NCBI RefSeq assembly: GCF_037038585.1
Contig: NC_092520.1
Coordinates: 148,365,104-148,429,103 of the forward strand
Reading direction: 5' to 3'
Length of the DNA stretch: 64,000 nucleotides
Source of the DNA: Patagioenas fasciata
Lineage: Eukaryota; Chordata; Aves; Columbiformes; Columbidae
A program made the translations under genes and the position numbers. This document shows, piece after piece, positions 1 through 10,703 of the stretch. Every line of letters starts with the position of its first letter. Position 1 is the first letter of the stretch. The notes under the pieces are model-generated. The model did no database searches. It saw nothing but the letters and a program-made list of their open reading frames with translations, and was not told the DNA's origin.

Positions 1-1000
1 TTTGAAAGCTCTGTGAATCATTCACAGAAGCTGAGGATGTCCCACAGAAGACACACACAAAAAAAGCCCTCAGCTCCCACCTGAAGTTTTACTACTGTGT
101 TAAGCAGCATGGAAAAACACATTCTGCAGTCTTCAGAATTTTTCAACAGTACAAAATATTTGGAATATTCTCATTCAACCCAGAGAAACATCAGCAGTAA
201 GACAACTAACGTAACTTTCCCAGATTTGTCTTACTGCTTAAGTCAAATGTTTAGAAAGACTATATTTTACAATCAATAAGATCAGCTTCCTAAACACATA
301 CAAAAATCCACAGACAGTAATTATCCTGTTATGGCAGAAATTAGGCCACAGCTTGCAGAACAAGTAGTAAAATGGGGAAAAATTGGTGGACAAGGTGCTT
401 TGACTACAGTGTTCTAGACTAAGTTTTTAAAAAGAGCTTTTACCCAAAATAATAGATATGAGCAGATAACAGAAGGGTGCAGCATTGCTGACTTTACTAA
501 GGGCAAACAGTGCTCACACTGCTAACTGTGACTATTTCATCGTGTTAGCATTTAACTGCTGTGTTCCAATTCTTAGGTAAAGCTCTAATTCCACCACTAA
601 GTCTTCCATTTTATTTTTGCCTATAGCAGCTATCTTTAAGAATTTGTTTGCAGCAGCTTCCACAGTTAAAACTGATACATAGAAATGTTGACAAGCCAAG
701 GGACAAAAACACTTGCTAGTTGCGTTACAGTGGGTGGTCAAGTCTTGACAGCAACATAGGGCTCCAAGCAATGGTGTGAACAAGAGCTACTGAAGAGAAC
801 AGACATCAAAATTAGTCATGGAAACTGCCTTGGCACATCAAGATGTCAGAGAACTATTACAGCTGTAAAGAAAAGCAGCGCAGCATCTTTAAAGAATAGC
901 AACAGGTAATCTTACATAACCTATGAACTCTTTTGATATTTTAGGGAACTTAACAAGTATACAATACGTGACCATGTTGAATGCAAGTAAAAACAGCATC

Positions 1001-3019
1001 AAATTATTTATTCTAAGGTAATAAATTTCAGTCTCAATGTAACTCCTGCAAACATGATATGGGAAGCAATCAGGGTAATCTTGAATTACAGAAAAGACAC
1101 TTCATGCCCCCACTCATCCTCCTGAGCACCAGAGACCTCCTTAATCAAGGGAATACGAAACAACACAAAACAAAAAAAAAAAACACCACCACACACACAC
1201 ACAACACAAATGTCATGTAGGAAATGGGACTGGGCTGCAGGAGCATAAGAGATGCCAGGATTGAGGAAAACCTAAAAGGAACAAAAATTCCAAGTGAGAA
1301 GTTCAGGTCATGCCCTGCAGGAATAACTCATTACAGAATCAACTTGTTCTTTCAAGTAATATTACAAGCTCTTGAGCTAATTTTCCCTCTACTACTCAAA
1401 CAGCAGCTATGTTCAACACTACTCCAGGGAATACACCACACCACCCATGGCAATACTTAATGCCTGCAAAACAAAACCCTTAACTGTAGAAGAGACTGAA
1501 ATTCAAGTATTCTGAAGCCTCAATACCCAGTTCATGAGTCTTTGCTAAAAAGGCTTGCATGGTACTTTGTTTCAATCAGAGCTATCAAATATAGACTGGA
1601 TACTGAGAACTATGACCACAACTACTTATTTAGACACCCCCAAAGTGTCACTACAAGTTGTGACATTTTAAAACCAGGCTTAGCTGCATCTATATGAACT
1701 TCATGAAGGTAAAGTGCTTCTTTGGCATCAAAGCACAGTCCAAAGGATGCACAGGCCAGCAGATGTCTACAGATAGTCAAGAGCAAGCATAAAAAACTGC
1801 AGTGAATGATCCTCCAAAGATCGGCAGTTGGAAAAGCACTTCTACTACTACTGGCCATCTGGCTGGACTATAAGACTCTTCTTCCCTCTGATTCAGAATT
1901 TGACCCCTTTGTTCCCTTTCCTCTGAAGCACTGGAGACTGGCTATGGCTATTGAGTCCAGGTAAGCATCCTGCTGGTAGCAGAGTTTTTTCTGAAGTGTC
2001 TGCGAACAGGAATCTCGTGACGCTGGCAATGACTTCAATCTTTCTTGCTCAGTTTCTGAAGCACAACATAGCATTGGCTTTTGGTCACTATAAAGTTTTG
2101 TTTAAAGTTCATTCATTTCCTATAGCCAGTAACAAACAGCCTGTGGTTCTCAGTGTGCCAGAAGAAAAGTCATCTGAACATCTAAACGAGATGTAAGTTC
2201 GGGGTGGGGAAGGGGGGGAGAGGGGAGAAGGGGGGCAGGTTAAGAAACCCACAAAAATCCTCAGTGACCAAATGGCTCCTTCTAGTCCTGAGCTCCACAT
2301 TCCCAAATGTACTCAAGTACTCACTTTGCTCAGATATTCATCAAAAAGTAAAAATTTCCCATGTATCTTTCAGTCCAAGAAGTATTTTTATACTTAAAAT
2401 GAACAGCTAATTATCGCATTTAGTAAGAGCAACTGGATGAACTGGAAAACATAAACAAAACACAACACCAACCCACCTCAAAAATAATTCCACTTCATGA
2501 TATTCTGTTGCTGGCATGCAGCAATTTATCCCCACCCTTTTCTTCTCCCAACTGTGAACAAGTTTTCTCTGGGAAGAATGTTGTCTGAAAATATTTGCAG
2601 AACAGCTCTGTGTCTTCAGGTTCTTCAACTAGACACCTCAACAACAAAGAACAATACAAGCCTCTCTGGAAAAGACTAACAAAACCTGCCACAATTCACA
2701 GACACCTCATTAATCTGCACATTGCCATTCTCTCACATTTACTTACTCATCATCTCACTGCACCAGTTTACTAGGGTGATCTGCTGTAGAACAAATTCAA
2801 CAATTCTGATTTTTCTAAACTCTGGTACAGCAATTTCAAGCATTGTGAAAAAAAAAAGTGCCAATGGCTGCATTTTGTCCCCACCCATACAAAGCATAAA
2901 AGACGAAAGAGATTTTACATGACTAAGGCCCAGCAAACGGCCCAACAGCAGCAGTGCCTGTGTCAGCGGGTTTATCCTCCCACATCCAGCATCCCGAGGA
3001 CTCCATTATTTCATGGGAG
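1001..3019 (-). other. Possible terminal exon with 3' UTR
   Basis: On the minus strand a strong acceptor (pyrimidine-rich tract ending in TTTGCAG) lies just above 3,019. If the upstream model (exon ending at 4,164 in phase 0) is right, the exon adds only two codons (Leu-Pro) before TGA at 3,013-3,011, and the rest would be 3' UTR. A minus-strand AATAAA at 1,012-1,007 could end it about 2 kb further on; another lies near 616. Open frames inside this stretch (for example 1,622-1,858 minus) would then be chance. No domain is visible. The weak point is that the only coding content is two codons, so the acceptor could equally belong to an untranslated or unrelated exon. Confidence 0.22.
2201..2238 (+). 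repeat. G-rich polypurine tract, G-quadruplex motif
   Basis: Five or more runs of four to seven G separated by one to four bases (T, AA, AGA, AGAA) occupy about 38 bases. This fits the classical four-run G-quadruplex pattern on the plus strand with spare G-runs. It follows directly after a GTAAGT on the plus strand. Confidence 0.7.
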
Positions 3020-4163
3020 CTGCAAAGAGAACAGTTTGTAAACAGGCAAAAGGACTTTTCAAAACAGTTGGCCCTTCAGAGAGAGCTGCAGGCTTTAACC
3101 TTGAAATAGCCATGCTGCTATAAGGAGAAAGCACAGAGCCTGGGATTTTTTGTTCGTTTTAATGGTCAGAATACATGAGTAAATGGCAGGAAAAAGCGTG
3201 TATTGAGAACTACGCGTGTTTAAAAGGCCCACCAAGTAGCAGCCTGAATACAATGTATAAATAAATCCAAGTCATACCAAACAGCATTCCAGAGTCATGT
3301 GTCAAGCGAAAAGCAGAAAGACTTGTCTGTTTGAAGAAAACAATTGTGATAGTTTATATGCAAGCCAGTTTCCTATATATTGACTCAGGATTTTACCATT
3401 TAATGACAAGTGCCCTGAAGCAAAATTATTATGAGCCCACTGTATACTAGATTGTGTTTCTAGGCACTATTTAGTTGAGAGTTCATTCAAAATGTCCTTT
3501 TTTTGTGAGATAATGTACCTAAATTGATCTTATTCTCTACAAAAAACCAAACACCAAGCAAACAAAACACCCCAAAAAAACCCTACTCAGTACGACCCAT
3601 CACCTCTGCTGCCCCCCAAAGCCTGTATTTCAGAGTAAATCTCCTTCAAGAGATCATGTAACAGATTACACTGACCCTCATTTGTTTGCATTAAGCATAA
3701 ACATCAGAGCCGCTTGTAATAATCTACCAAAGATTAAAAAAATCTTTGAAAAAAAAATCATTAATTTCAAACAGACATTTAACAGTTCCTCTGTCACACA
3801 GAAATGGGATTTCTACTATGAAAGGCCAGATGCTCAAATGGATTAAAGAGTGTCTAGTCTTTAAGTCCTGCATCTGCAAATCAACACTGACCCAGTGACC
3901 TGAAGTAAAATTTAATAAGGAAAAAAAAAAGTATTCAACAGTCACATATAGAGCATTCAACGCAGGAAATAAAAACAATATTTGCTCAAGACTATGTGGA
4001 CATTTACACAGTGCTTGTCAGAGAATATGCAGATAGCTGGAGAATGGTAAAAGTAAAGTCCCCTATTTCTCCTTGAAACAGGTTTAGCAAAGGCAGTGGA
4101 AAAACAAGCTTCTCAGCCCCCCAGGAGAAATCACCTCTGGAAGGGGTATATACAAGCCATTAC
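3020..4163. other. Non-coding stretch, intron-like
   Basis: AT-rich DNA with A-runs and an A/C-rich patch near 3,540-3,585. I see no repeat family and no convincing exon. In the minus-strand gene model this is the last intron. Confidence 0.3.
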
Positions 4164-4258
4164 CTTCATGTCGATATGACTGTTGCTCTCTGTGAAGACT
4201 TGCCAACGAGACAGTAATTCACATCCACATTGACAGCGAATCCTGTAGGTAACAGCTA
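4164..4258 (-). CDS. Putative coding exon, Cys-rich, unknown protein
   Basis: The minus strand shows a pyrimidine-rich tract and acceptor (TTTCCAGTACAG), then an open frame ending at AAG before a GTAATG donor. Read with two bases completing the previous codon, it encodes about 32 residues containing TYRIRCQCGCELLSRW and ending HIDMK. Four cysteines fall within seven residues of one another in a basic, beta-strand-like context. The exon joins 4,442-4,528 in phase across a 183-bp intron (G from the first exon plus TA gives Val). The other two frames stop. I do not recognise the family. Alternative acceptors exist five bases upstream and sixteen bases downstream; only the chosen one keeps the frame. 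It could still be a chance open segment. Confidence 0.4.
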
Positions 4259-4441
4259 CTGTACTGGAAACAGACCAGAGAACTGAAACCTGTCCCACGC
4301 CAAACACAGGGCAACCTTGGGGTCGTTGCCCTTCCCTCCAGCTAGGTTCAGCATAGCATCTGAAGGGTGAAAGTCTAATCTCTTTCCCAGCAATAAAGCC
4401 AATCTGCCTCCTGCGCTCTTTTTAACAGCACAATTACAGAC

Positions 4442-4528
4442 CTGCAAGTTGTACGTGTGAATGAGTCCACTGCAGCCCATTAAAAGCAAGTTTTGCACCA
4501 CCTTCAATGGCAATGCAATACTCGAATT
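4442..4528 (-). CDS. Putative coding exon, unknown protein
   Basis: A long C/T-rich tract ending in CCCCAG on the minus strand makes this one of the best acceptors in the window. The exon is 87 bases: two bases finish a codon, 28 codons are open (FEYCIAIEGGAKLAF is part), and one base is left over. The donor is CAG followed by GTCTGT, which is acceptable but not ideal. Residues look like a mixed beta region with one Cys and a Trp-Thr-His segment. It continues in frame into 4,164-4,258. A second frame is also open (NSSIALPLK...) but then runs into a stop in the next exon. The protein was not recognised. Confidence 0.4.
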
Positions 4529-6049
4529 CTGGGGAAGGAAGGGGTTAAAAAAAAAATCCTTCTAATTACAAGATGATATAGCTTCCATTAAGAGTACTCG
4601 CCCAGTTCTACCAATGTGCAAGTGTGACATGATGTCTGAAAGGACTTAAGACACATATACTCAGCTCCTATACGCACAAGAAAAGCTCATACACTATAAA
4701 CAGTTAAAGTACTCAAAGAAATAAAAACCTCCTCAACCTCCCACACACACACTTTTGTTAGGCACCAAGACTTGGAAAGCATCATGTAGGTTAAAAATTT
4801 ATCCTAGTCAAATATGTTGCAATTGTGACTTATTAACCCCATTGTTAACTTTCCTCCCAAACTCTAATGTACTGACATTTTACTTGCATCAAAGCAGGGG
4901 GCAGATAGGTGGAAGTTTTAATTAAAAGCTTCTGATAGTGTCCTCCCCTGTATCAAATAAAAATGGCAGTCCTGGCAACAACAGGGATGCAGTATAAGAG
5001 CTTTATTTGAAAAGGGAAAGCCCATACATCACTAAAAATATCTGCTGAAGTAACGTTTGGTCTATCTGGGATACAAATTAATTTTAATGCCTCTTGTTTA
5101 AGTCAGTAATTTGAACTGCACACAAATGTTCATCATGCATTTACTATTAAAAAAATTAATATTCCTAGCTCCTACAGTATAACAAAAAATGTCTTCTATA
5201 GGGCACAAAAGCCTTATAAGCATATAATTTCTGATATTATTTTCCCCTTTAAAATCCTGACATCAAAACAGCCATGACATTTGCAGAGCATCCTGAAAAC
5301 TCATGTCAGGTCTCCATACAATTAAGCTCCATAAGAGAAAGAGTCTAAAATGTTTGGTCAGTTGGTGAGTTGGAAAGAGGGTCAGAGGGTGGGAACGAAA
5401 AGTAGAAGAGCTGCTCCTGCATTCTGCCTCCCTTAGGGTGCTTCCTCTGAGCAAACTGCATAAAACACCCTAAACATCCATTGTATCATGAGCTCCGTTT
5501 GAACATTTCCCCTCGTCTCACTCTTCATGCCAGTACGAAAACCAAACACGTACTACATCCAAAAAAATCACTTACACACAAAGCAATCAGCATGAAAAGG
5601 CACGTAAATCAAATAGATTTGGCAGTGAACAGCATTTCACAAAGACAAGAGATATGAATTGCTCCATTTGTGTCAGTTTGGCCAGTTATTGTTCTGACTT
5701 ACTACTTTAACGACCCCAAATTAAACTGCTTGAACTGAAACGGACAAAGATCTTTAAAATACAATTCTCCCTCCCCACCCTCTTAACAATAAGCATTATT
5801 TCTGTGCTGCTACCATCCTTAAATCATAAAGCTACTGCACCAATTAAAAATTACCTGCATACATAATGAATTTAGTACTGACCTTGCAAAAAGCTTACTC
5901 CTCTTGGCTAGAAATCATTAATAATTTTGGTAAAACCCTTTTATGTGCTTCTCCAGCTAGCTAATTCCAGCCTTCCATTAACGCACTCCATTGCAGATAA
6001 TTGCCGACAGCACACGCTCCCCTGCTTTTTGCTGGTTCCCAACCCAGCA
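4529..6049. other. Non-coding stretch
   Basis: AT-rich, no repeat family recognised. A minus-strand donor-like GTAAGT occurs near 5,574 and another CAG/GTAATT near 5,853, but the sequence before each does not give an exon that fits the surrounding phases. Confidence 0.3.
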
Positions 6050-6340
6050 AGGATAATCACATTCCAGCGGGGAGCGAACAGATGGCAGCCTCCATGGTAA
6101 CCAGTCCTCCCCAGCTAGTGGTAGCACTGGGAGACTCCCGGGGACTGGGCAACAAGCGCTCTTTGTGCTTCAGCCTTGCAAAGCCTTAGGGAAGGAAGGG
6201 AGAGCCAGCTCCTAGCGTGCACTGGGCATGCCTAGCAGGTGCTTCGCCTCTCCGAGCAGGCAAAACACCTTAACAAAAGCTCGCAAACAGGTTTAACCTT
6301 GACATTGCCCATTCCTGCGTTGTGCAAGGGGGCGGGGTGA
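6050..6340. promoter_or_regulatory. Possible regulatory patch with GC box
   Basis: This patch is visibly richer in G+C and CpG than its surroundings. It carries an Sp1-type GC box (GGGGGCGGGG, about 6,328-6,337) next to a GATAA motif, and an RFX-like half site CCATGGTAACC near 6,091-6,101. It is too small and too mild to call a CpG island. It could be an enhancer or an old promoter; nothing in the sequence proves activity. Confidence 0.25.
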
Positions 6341-6673
6341 GATAAAACACACTTGAGATGGAGGTGAAGCTAGCAAGAGTTTTCATTTACTATTAAAGCA
6401 GAAGGTTCAGAGAAATTAGCTAAGTGTTCTTCCCCCCCCAACAAAATTATTTTCTGAAGGCATGCTCTTTTCCCCTGAATGGGTTTGATTTCAGAATGAT
6501 GGCAATGTTTGCTGCCTGATCTCTGTCTCCAATACCTTGAAATTGCTCCCCTCAAGAATTAAATCACCTCCCAGCCTGAGTTTTACTCAGCAAGAACTGC
6601 ACAGACCCTTGCTTTTGGTCTTAGGGCTTCTGTCAGGCTGATCTGCTCCTGCATCTGCCAAGACCAATGCTGA

Positions 6674-7000
6674 GTCAGCAGCAGGCGAAACCACTGTGTC
6701 TCTCTGCTGCACAACCAGGCTGCCGGGGGAGGCGTGTCTGGAAAAGCCTTTTCTCGCATCAAAGCTGTGCCTGAAACCACTGGTCTCACCCGGCCAGATC
6801 CTGTGCAGCTACACACCTACGCTGACTGCGCTCACCAGCTCAGCAAAATTCCCACCGATGTTATCTGGAATGGAAAGGGAGGTGGCTTTTCAAGACCAAC
6901 TGATAATGATCTTGTCTGTAAAATAAAAAGAGCTTTGAAAGAACGTATTAAGGCTTTAAATACTGATGAGTTGCACAGCACCACGTCTCAAAACACTTAA
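6674..7000 (+). other. Plus-strand open frame of 108 codons, unidentified
   Basis: The frame is open from just after TGA at 6,671 to TAA at 6,998-7,000. Its second half looks protein-like: a Lys/Arg-rich segment (KIKRALKERIKAL) after a Gly-rich turn (WNGKGGGF). There is no ATG near the left edge; the nearest start is internal. No strong acceptor was found at its left edge. It may be an exon of a plus-strand transcript, part of a decayed retrocopy, or chance in a locally GC-richer stretch. I do not recognise it. Confidence 0.2.
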
Positions 7001-7147
7001 GGTTCGAACCAGTGGATGTGGAAAAGCATGGCAGTGCCATAGTTCATGGACTGACTGTTGACGCATTCAAACTTTCTCTCCCTTGCTCTCAAAACCATGC
7101 AGCACTTATGACTAACAGTGCGTCAAAAAAAAAGTGAGTAATTTTAC

Positions 7148-7200
7148 TTAAAGCTGAGCCAAACTTGGACTTCAAGTTCCTACATGCTAAGTCAGGTCTG
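7148..7200 (-). CDS. Weak candidate exon, unknown protein
   Basis: On the minus strand an acceptor (TTCAG, with a C/T-rich tract about 15 bases further up) leads into 53 bases with 17 open codons (RPDLACRNLKSKFGSAL) before a GTAAAA donor. It takes one base to finish a codon left by 8,226-8,303 (giving Ser) and leaves one base that 4,442-4,528 completes (giving Lys). The phase fit is the main support. The exon is short and the donor is ordinary. Confidence 0.18.
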
Positions 7201-7589
7201 CTGAATTATTCTTTTGAGGAAGGGAAAATGGTTTCCTTTCTCCCTTAATGGCACCTCTGATTGTATAGCTGGTCCTGCAGGGCAGTGTTTGTTCCTGTAA
7301 AAGACTGAAAAACCCTATGCAGGAACCTACCACCACAAAAACACATGACTTTTCCTCTGGGTGGTCCCAGGCACGGAGCTCAGTAATTTCCCCCCCCTCC
7401 AAATTTTCAGTTTCCCTCATTCTCACTGCATAAGGAAGTTAGTTTTGTTTCACAGTGAGTGCAGTGATGTTTTTCTTAACATTAGTAAGAAACACCACTA
7501 CTGAACTGCTAGTGCATTAACACTAGAAGCCCCTCAGATCACTGCTCAGAAGGCTTGAGCACCCAATAAGTGGCGGGAGAGTCCCCACC

Positions 7590-7763
7590 ATGGAAAGCGT
7601 GGCAGCTGAAGAGGACCCAGGCTTCGGAGGGGACTCACAAGGGCGCTGTGGGTACCGCCGAGAGGCATGGGACCAAACCCAAGTCTGCCAACTTCCCTTC
7701 CAGGACTCGCAGATCATTCTAACTCATGACGCTAATTTCAGCCCATTTTCTTCCTCTAAATAA
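7590..7763 (+). other. Short ORF with ideal Kozak start, 57 codons
   Basis: The ATG sits in CCCCACCATGG, a perfect vertebrate initiation context, and the frame stays open for 57 codons (start MESVAAEEDPGFGGD) to TAA. Local CpG content is above the surrounding level. There is no recognised domain and no visible promoter or splice context, so this may be chance. Confidence 0.18.
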
Positions 7764-8225
7764 GCCATCTTCACATTACCAAAAGTTTCTCAAGAAACCG
7801 TGGACACCAAACCTAATCATCTGTTGGCAACAAGGGTAAAATAATGTAAGGAAGGAAGCCAATTTCCTGTTAAACTTGCCAATAATATAAACTTCTCAGC
7901 ATTTAAGCATTATGAAACACGCTGATGGCATTTCTTGTTTTGCCTCTTTCAAATAAAGACCATGGGTCAGAAATTACTTTTAATATACTAATTGATTTTA
8001 TATCTTTATGCATTTCTGGAAAAAAACCAAACTGTAGCAATTACAACTCTTGGTAAATACACTGACTTCAAAATTACAGGGATTCAAGTTCAGTTTCAGT
8101 CTTTTTTCCTTCATGAAAGAGACCTCCTACAAAGTAATTTTCTAGATTTATGTTAATTATAACTTTATATTTTAAAAATTATGTTGTTTACTGAAATATC
8201 ATAAGCAATTTCAGCATTGGAAAAC

Positions 8226-8303
8226 CTGTTCCAGACATCAACAAAGACCCTTAAACCATCTGGTTTTGAACAAGTACTAGCTGTACTCATTATAGGAGGA
8301 TCG
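8226..8303 (-). CDS. Putative coding exon, unknown protein
   Basis: The minus strand has a strong pyrimidine tract (TGTTGCCCTTTATTCTACTAG) ending at 8,304. The following 78 bases are open in one frame only: one base finishing a codon, 25 codons (including CSKPDGLRVFVDVWN), then AG. The donor is AACAG followed by GTTTTC, which is weak; the same frame also stays open to a later GTAAAC. The first base joins the CC left by 10,135-10,318 to make Pro. The text resembles a secreted or luminal beta-sandwich, but no family is identified. Confidence 0.3.
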
Positions 8304-10134
8304 CTAGTAGAATAAAGGGCAACAGCAGTCAAAATTAATTTCAGCTTCTTACTTGGATTTTCTCTAATTCTTAAGTCTGATTTTGCAGATACAGCACAAA
8401 AATTTGAATAAACTACACAGAGTAGCCATCAAACAAAGAAAAGGGCAATGGGATGCACTACAAATTTTAGCAAAAGCAACAGGCAAGTTACACGGAGCAA
8501 CACTAAGCAAATACCCTATGTAACAAACGTTTTATTCAAGCTACTTGAAAAGGAGAGAGGAAAACAGGTTTTGGTTTTGAAGAGAAAGAAAACTTAGTCA
8601 ACTCCCCTTATTCTTTGGCCCACTCTAAACCAGATAGGTCTTCTACAATAAATCGTTTTTAACTGGAAGATATTAATGAAAAATAAACAACATATTGATA
8701 ACTTGTCTCCTGAATTGATTCCCTTAAAGAAGTTGTCTTTTGTAATACTGATATAATGTGCTTCAGCTTATTCGAGTCCCAGTTGCTACCTGATAGGATC
8801 AAGACTTTGGTATTCTATGCAAGTTGATGGGGACTCAAACTGGACTTTAGAAATGTATCTTTTTCAAACTGGATACTTTTGTGCACGTGTGATGACCACT
8901 TAAAAACTATTCACCCAAAAGAAGTTACGTGAGATTAGAATAAGTCATATTGACAGAAGTTAGTCTCCATTCTCTGCATGAGATTTGGCAGCCTTATTTA
9001 TAAAGCAAACACAGCATCCCAGTAACTGACCCAAGGCCTCATGCATACATAATTTTCAATTTTTGCCCATGTCTCATACCTGGTTTTGGACATTTACTAA
9101 AATCTCATAAATCTCAGCTGTACTAATTGTATTCTACCAACAGAGATAAAGCAATACAATAGACCATGGATCTCCTCTATTATACTATCACCTTTGTTTC
9201 TAAAAAGAAAGCAGTTTCAATATAATATGTATTTCTTTTAACTTGATACCACTTGCTATTGAGAAAGTTCATTTAAAGATAATAGGAAGTCTACATTTTT
9301 AAGAGTATAAAAAAAATATTTTGTAAGCAATTGTAAGGGCTGAAACTTGCAAAATTTCTTCTTGTCTACAATTCCAAGATTTAACATTTTTGTGATAAGC
9401 ACAGAACAAGTAAGGCTTCCACACTGGTCCTTTAAGATCCATCCGTATAGCAGAGATGTTCTTCCAGTCTTACCTCAAATTAGTTGCTCAATCAAAAAAC
9501 ATGCTACTTTGCAGAAGAAAAGCAACAAATTAAAGCATTGCAGACAGCAAGTGCTTCCTCAGCAGCATCTCCATAGATATAAAGCAAATGGAGACCTCAC
9601 TCCTGGGTGAGTTGCACTCCCCTTACTTCCCAAGTGTTTCCAGGCCCCACAGTTTTTCATTGGCACAATGCCACAAGAAGCAAGACCATAGAGTTTCTTC
9701 TTTCACCTGGTGCCCCCGTAGGCTGGGGGCACGTGTATGCTGTGTGTGGGAGAAGGGGCCAGCAAATGTTTTTCTCTTGTTCTTAAAGCCACTGTTTAAG
9801 TGATGTCAACATTTTGAGCGATAAACCTCTCCCTTCCACACTGTTACTGTTTACAAAAGTGGGATTCACAGTAGGAAGATGCACCGTCTCCTTCTCACCA
9901 TTTCAATGACATGTACCGTCGCCATCTACCGCAGCAATTAGTCTTCTATTATTACAACAGCTGTTTATTTTTTGGCAACTATCATTAAAGGATAACAAAG
10001 AAACCAAAGAAACATGGACAGAGATCATACTAGGCCATCTTTGTGACCTATTTGGTGTACAAGCCTGAAAGTTATCCTTCCTTCATAGGCAGTCCTCCAG
10101 AACAACTTTCAAGTTAAGAAATTAAATTCTTTAC

Positions 10135-10318
10135 GGAAGTAGAATAAACAGGACTTCTACTGTTATGTCTCCAAAGTTAGTTATTTTCAGATTAGAAGCA
10201 GCACCAGCCCAATATACTGAAAAAGTTATTCCATAAACTGGAATTACTTTAGTTTCTAGATACTTCATGGCACCTCTCCCACTGACCTGTATCAGTAGCA
10301 TTGCCGAGTTAGTAACGC
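10135..10318 (-). CDS. Putative coding exon, 184 bp, unknown protein
   Basis: On the minus strand an acceptor GCTTTTTGACAG is followed by an open frame of 60 codons with two extra bases at each end, before a CC/GTAAAG donor. The residues alternate hydrophobic and polar in a beta-like manner (KYLETKVIPVYGITFSVYW is part). If the donor were not used the frame would stop immediately after it, at the TAA inside GTAA. It joins in phase to 8,226-8,303 downstream and 10,631-10,703 upstream. A nearer donor (CAG/GTCAGT) would make a much shorter exon. No homologue recognised. Confidence 0.3.
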
Positions 10319-10630
10319 CTGTCAAAAAGCACATTGTTTTTTCTTTCAAACAACATCAAAGCATACCTAGAGTTATTCAGGCACATTAAAAAAAAAAAAA
10401 AATCCTTTCATCCAAAGGCCCTAGATTAGACCTCCTTTCTCTAGTGAAGAAAATCCTCTTGGAAATTGCTGATCACAAAGAGGTAAACACTGAATTATTT
10501 TTACATCGATAGTAAAGTGTAGCGCGCAGAAGAGTTGTTAAGAATACACAATAGCACAGCCTCCTTGAAGAGGATACTTCAGCTCAGGCCTTGCACATAC
10601 AAGGCATGAGACAGCTCATATTGGTGGTAC

Positions 10631-10703
10631 CTGCCCAGAAGCAAGAGGTCTGGAGCTGTTTTTGCAAGATGTGCATGAGCAGAGAGAAAGGGAGAGCAAA
10701 CAT
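10631..10703 (-). CDS. Weak candidate exon, possible start segment
   Basis: A good minus-strand donor (GGGCAG followed by GTACCA) closes a frame that is open back to an ATG directly after CCCTAG. It would encode about 24 residues, hydrophobic at first (MFALPFSLLMHIL), leaving one base for the next exon. The hydrophobic start could be a signal peptide or simply the C/T-rich tract of an acceptor located closer to the donor, in which case the exon is only 25 bases. The leftover base plus GC gives Gly in the next exon. Confidence 0.18.

Noticed and set aside
532-786. Minus-strand open segment with an acceptor-like border and 83-85 codons
   Set aside because: The better acceptor leaves a stop in frame; no donor or neighbour exon fits with confidence. 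Kept out of the gene model.
1622-1858. Minus-strand 78-codon frame after a TCTGTAG acceptor-like site
   Set aside because: Phase does not match the upstream exon and no consensus donor follows; more likely inside a 3' UTR.
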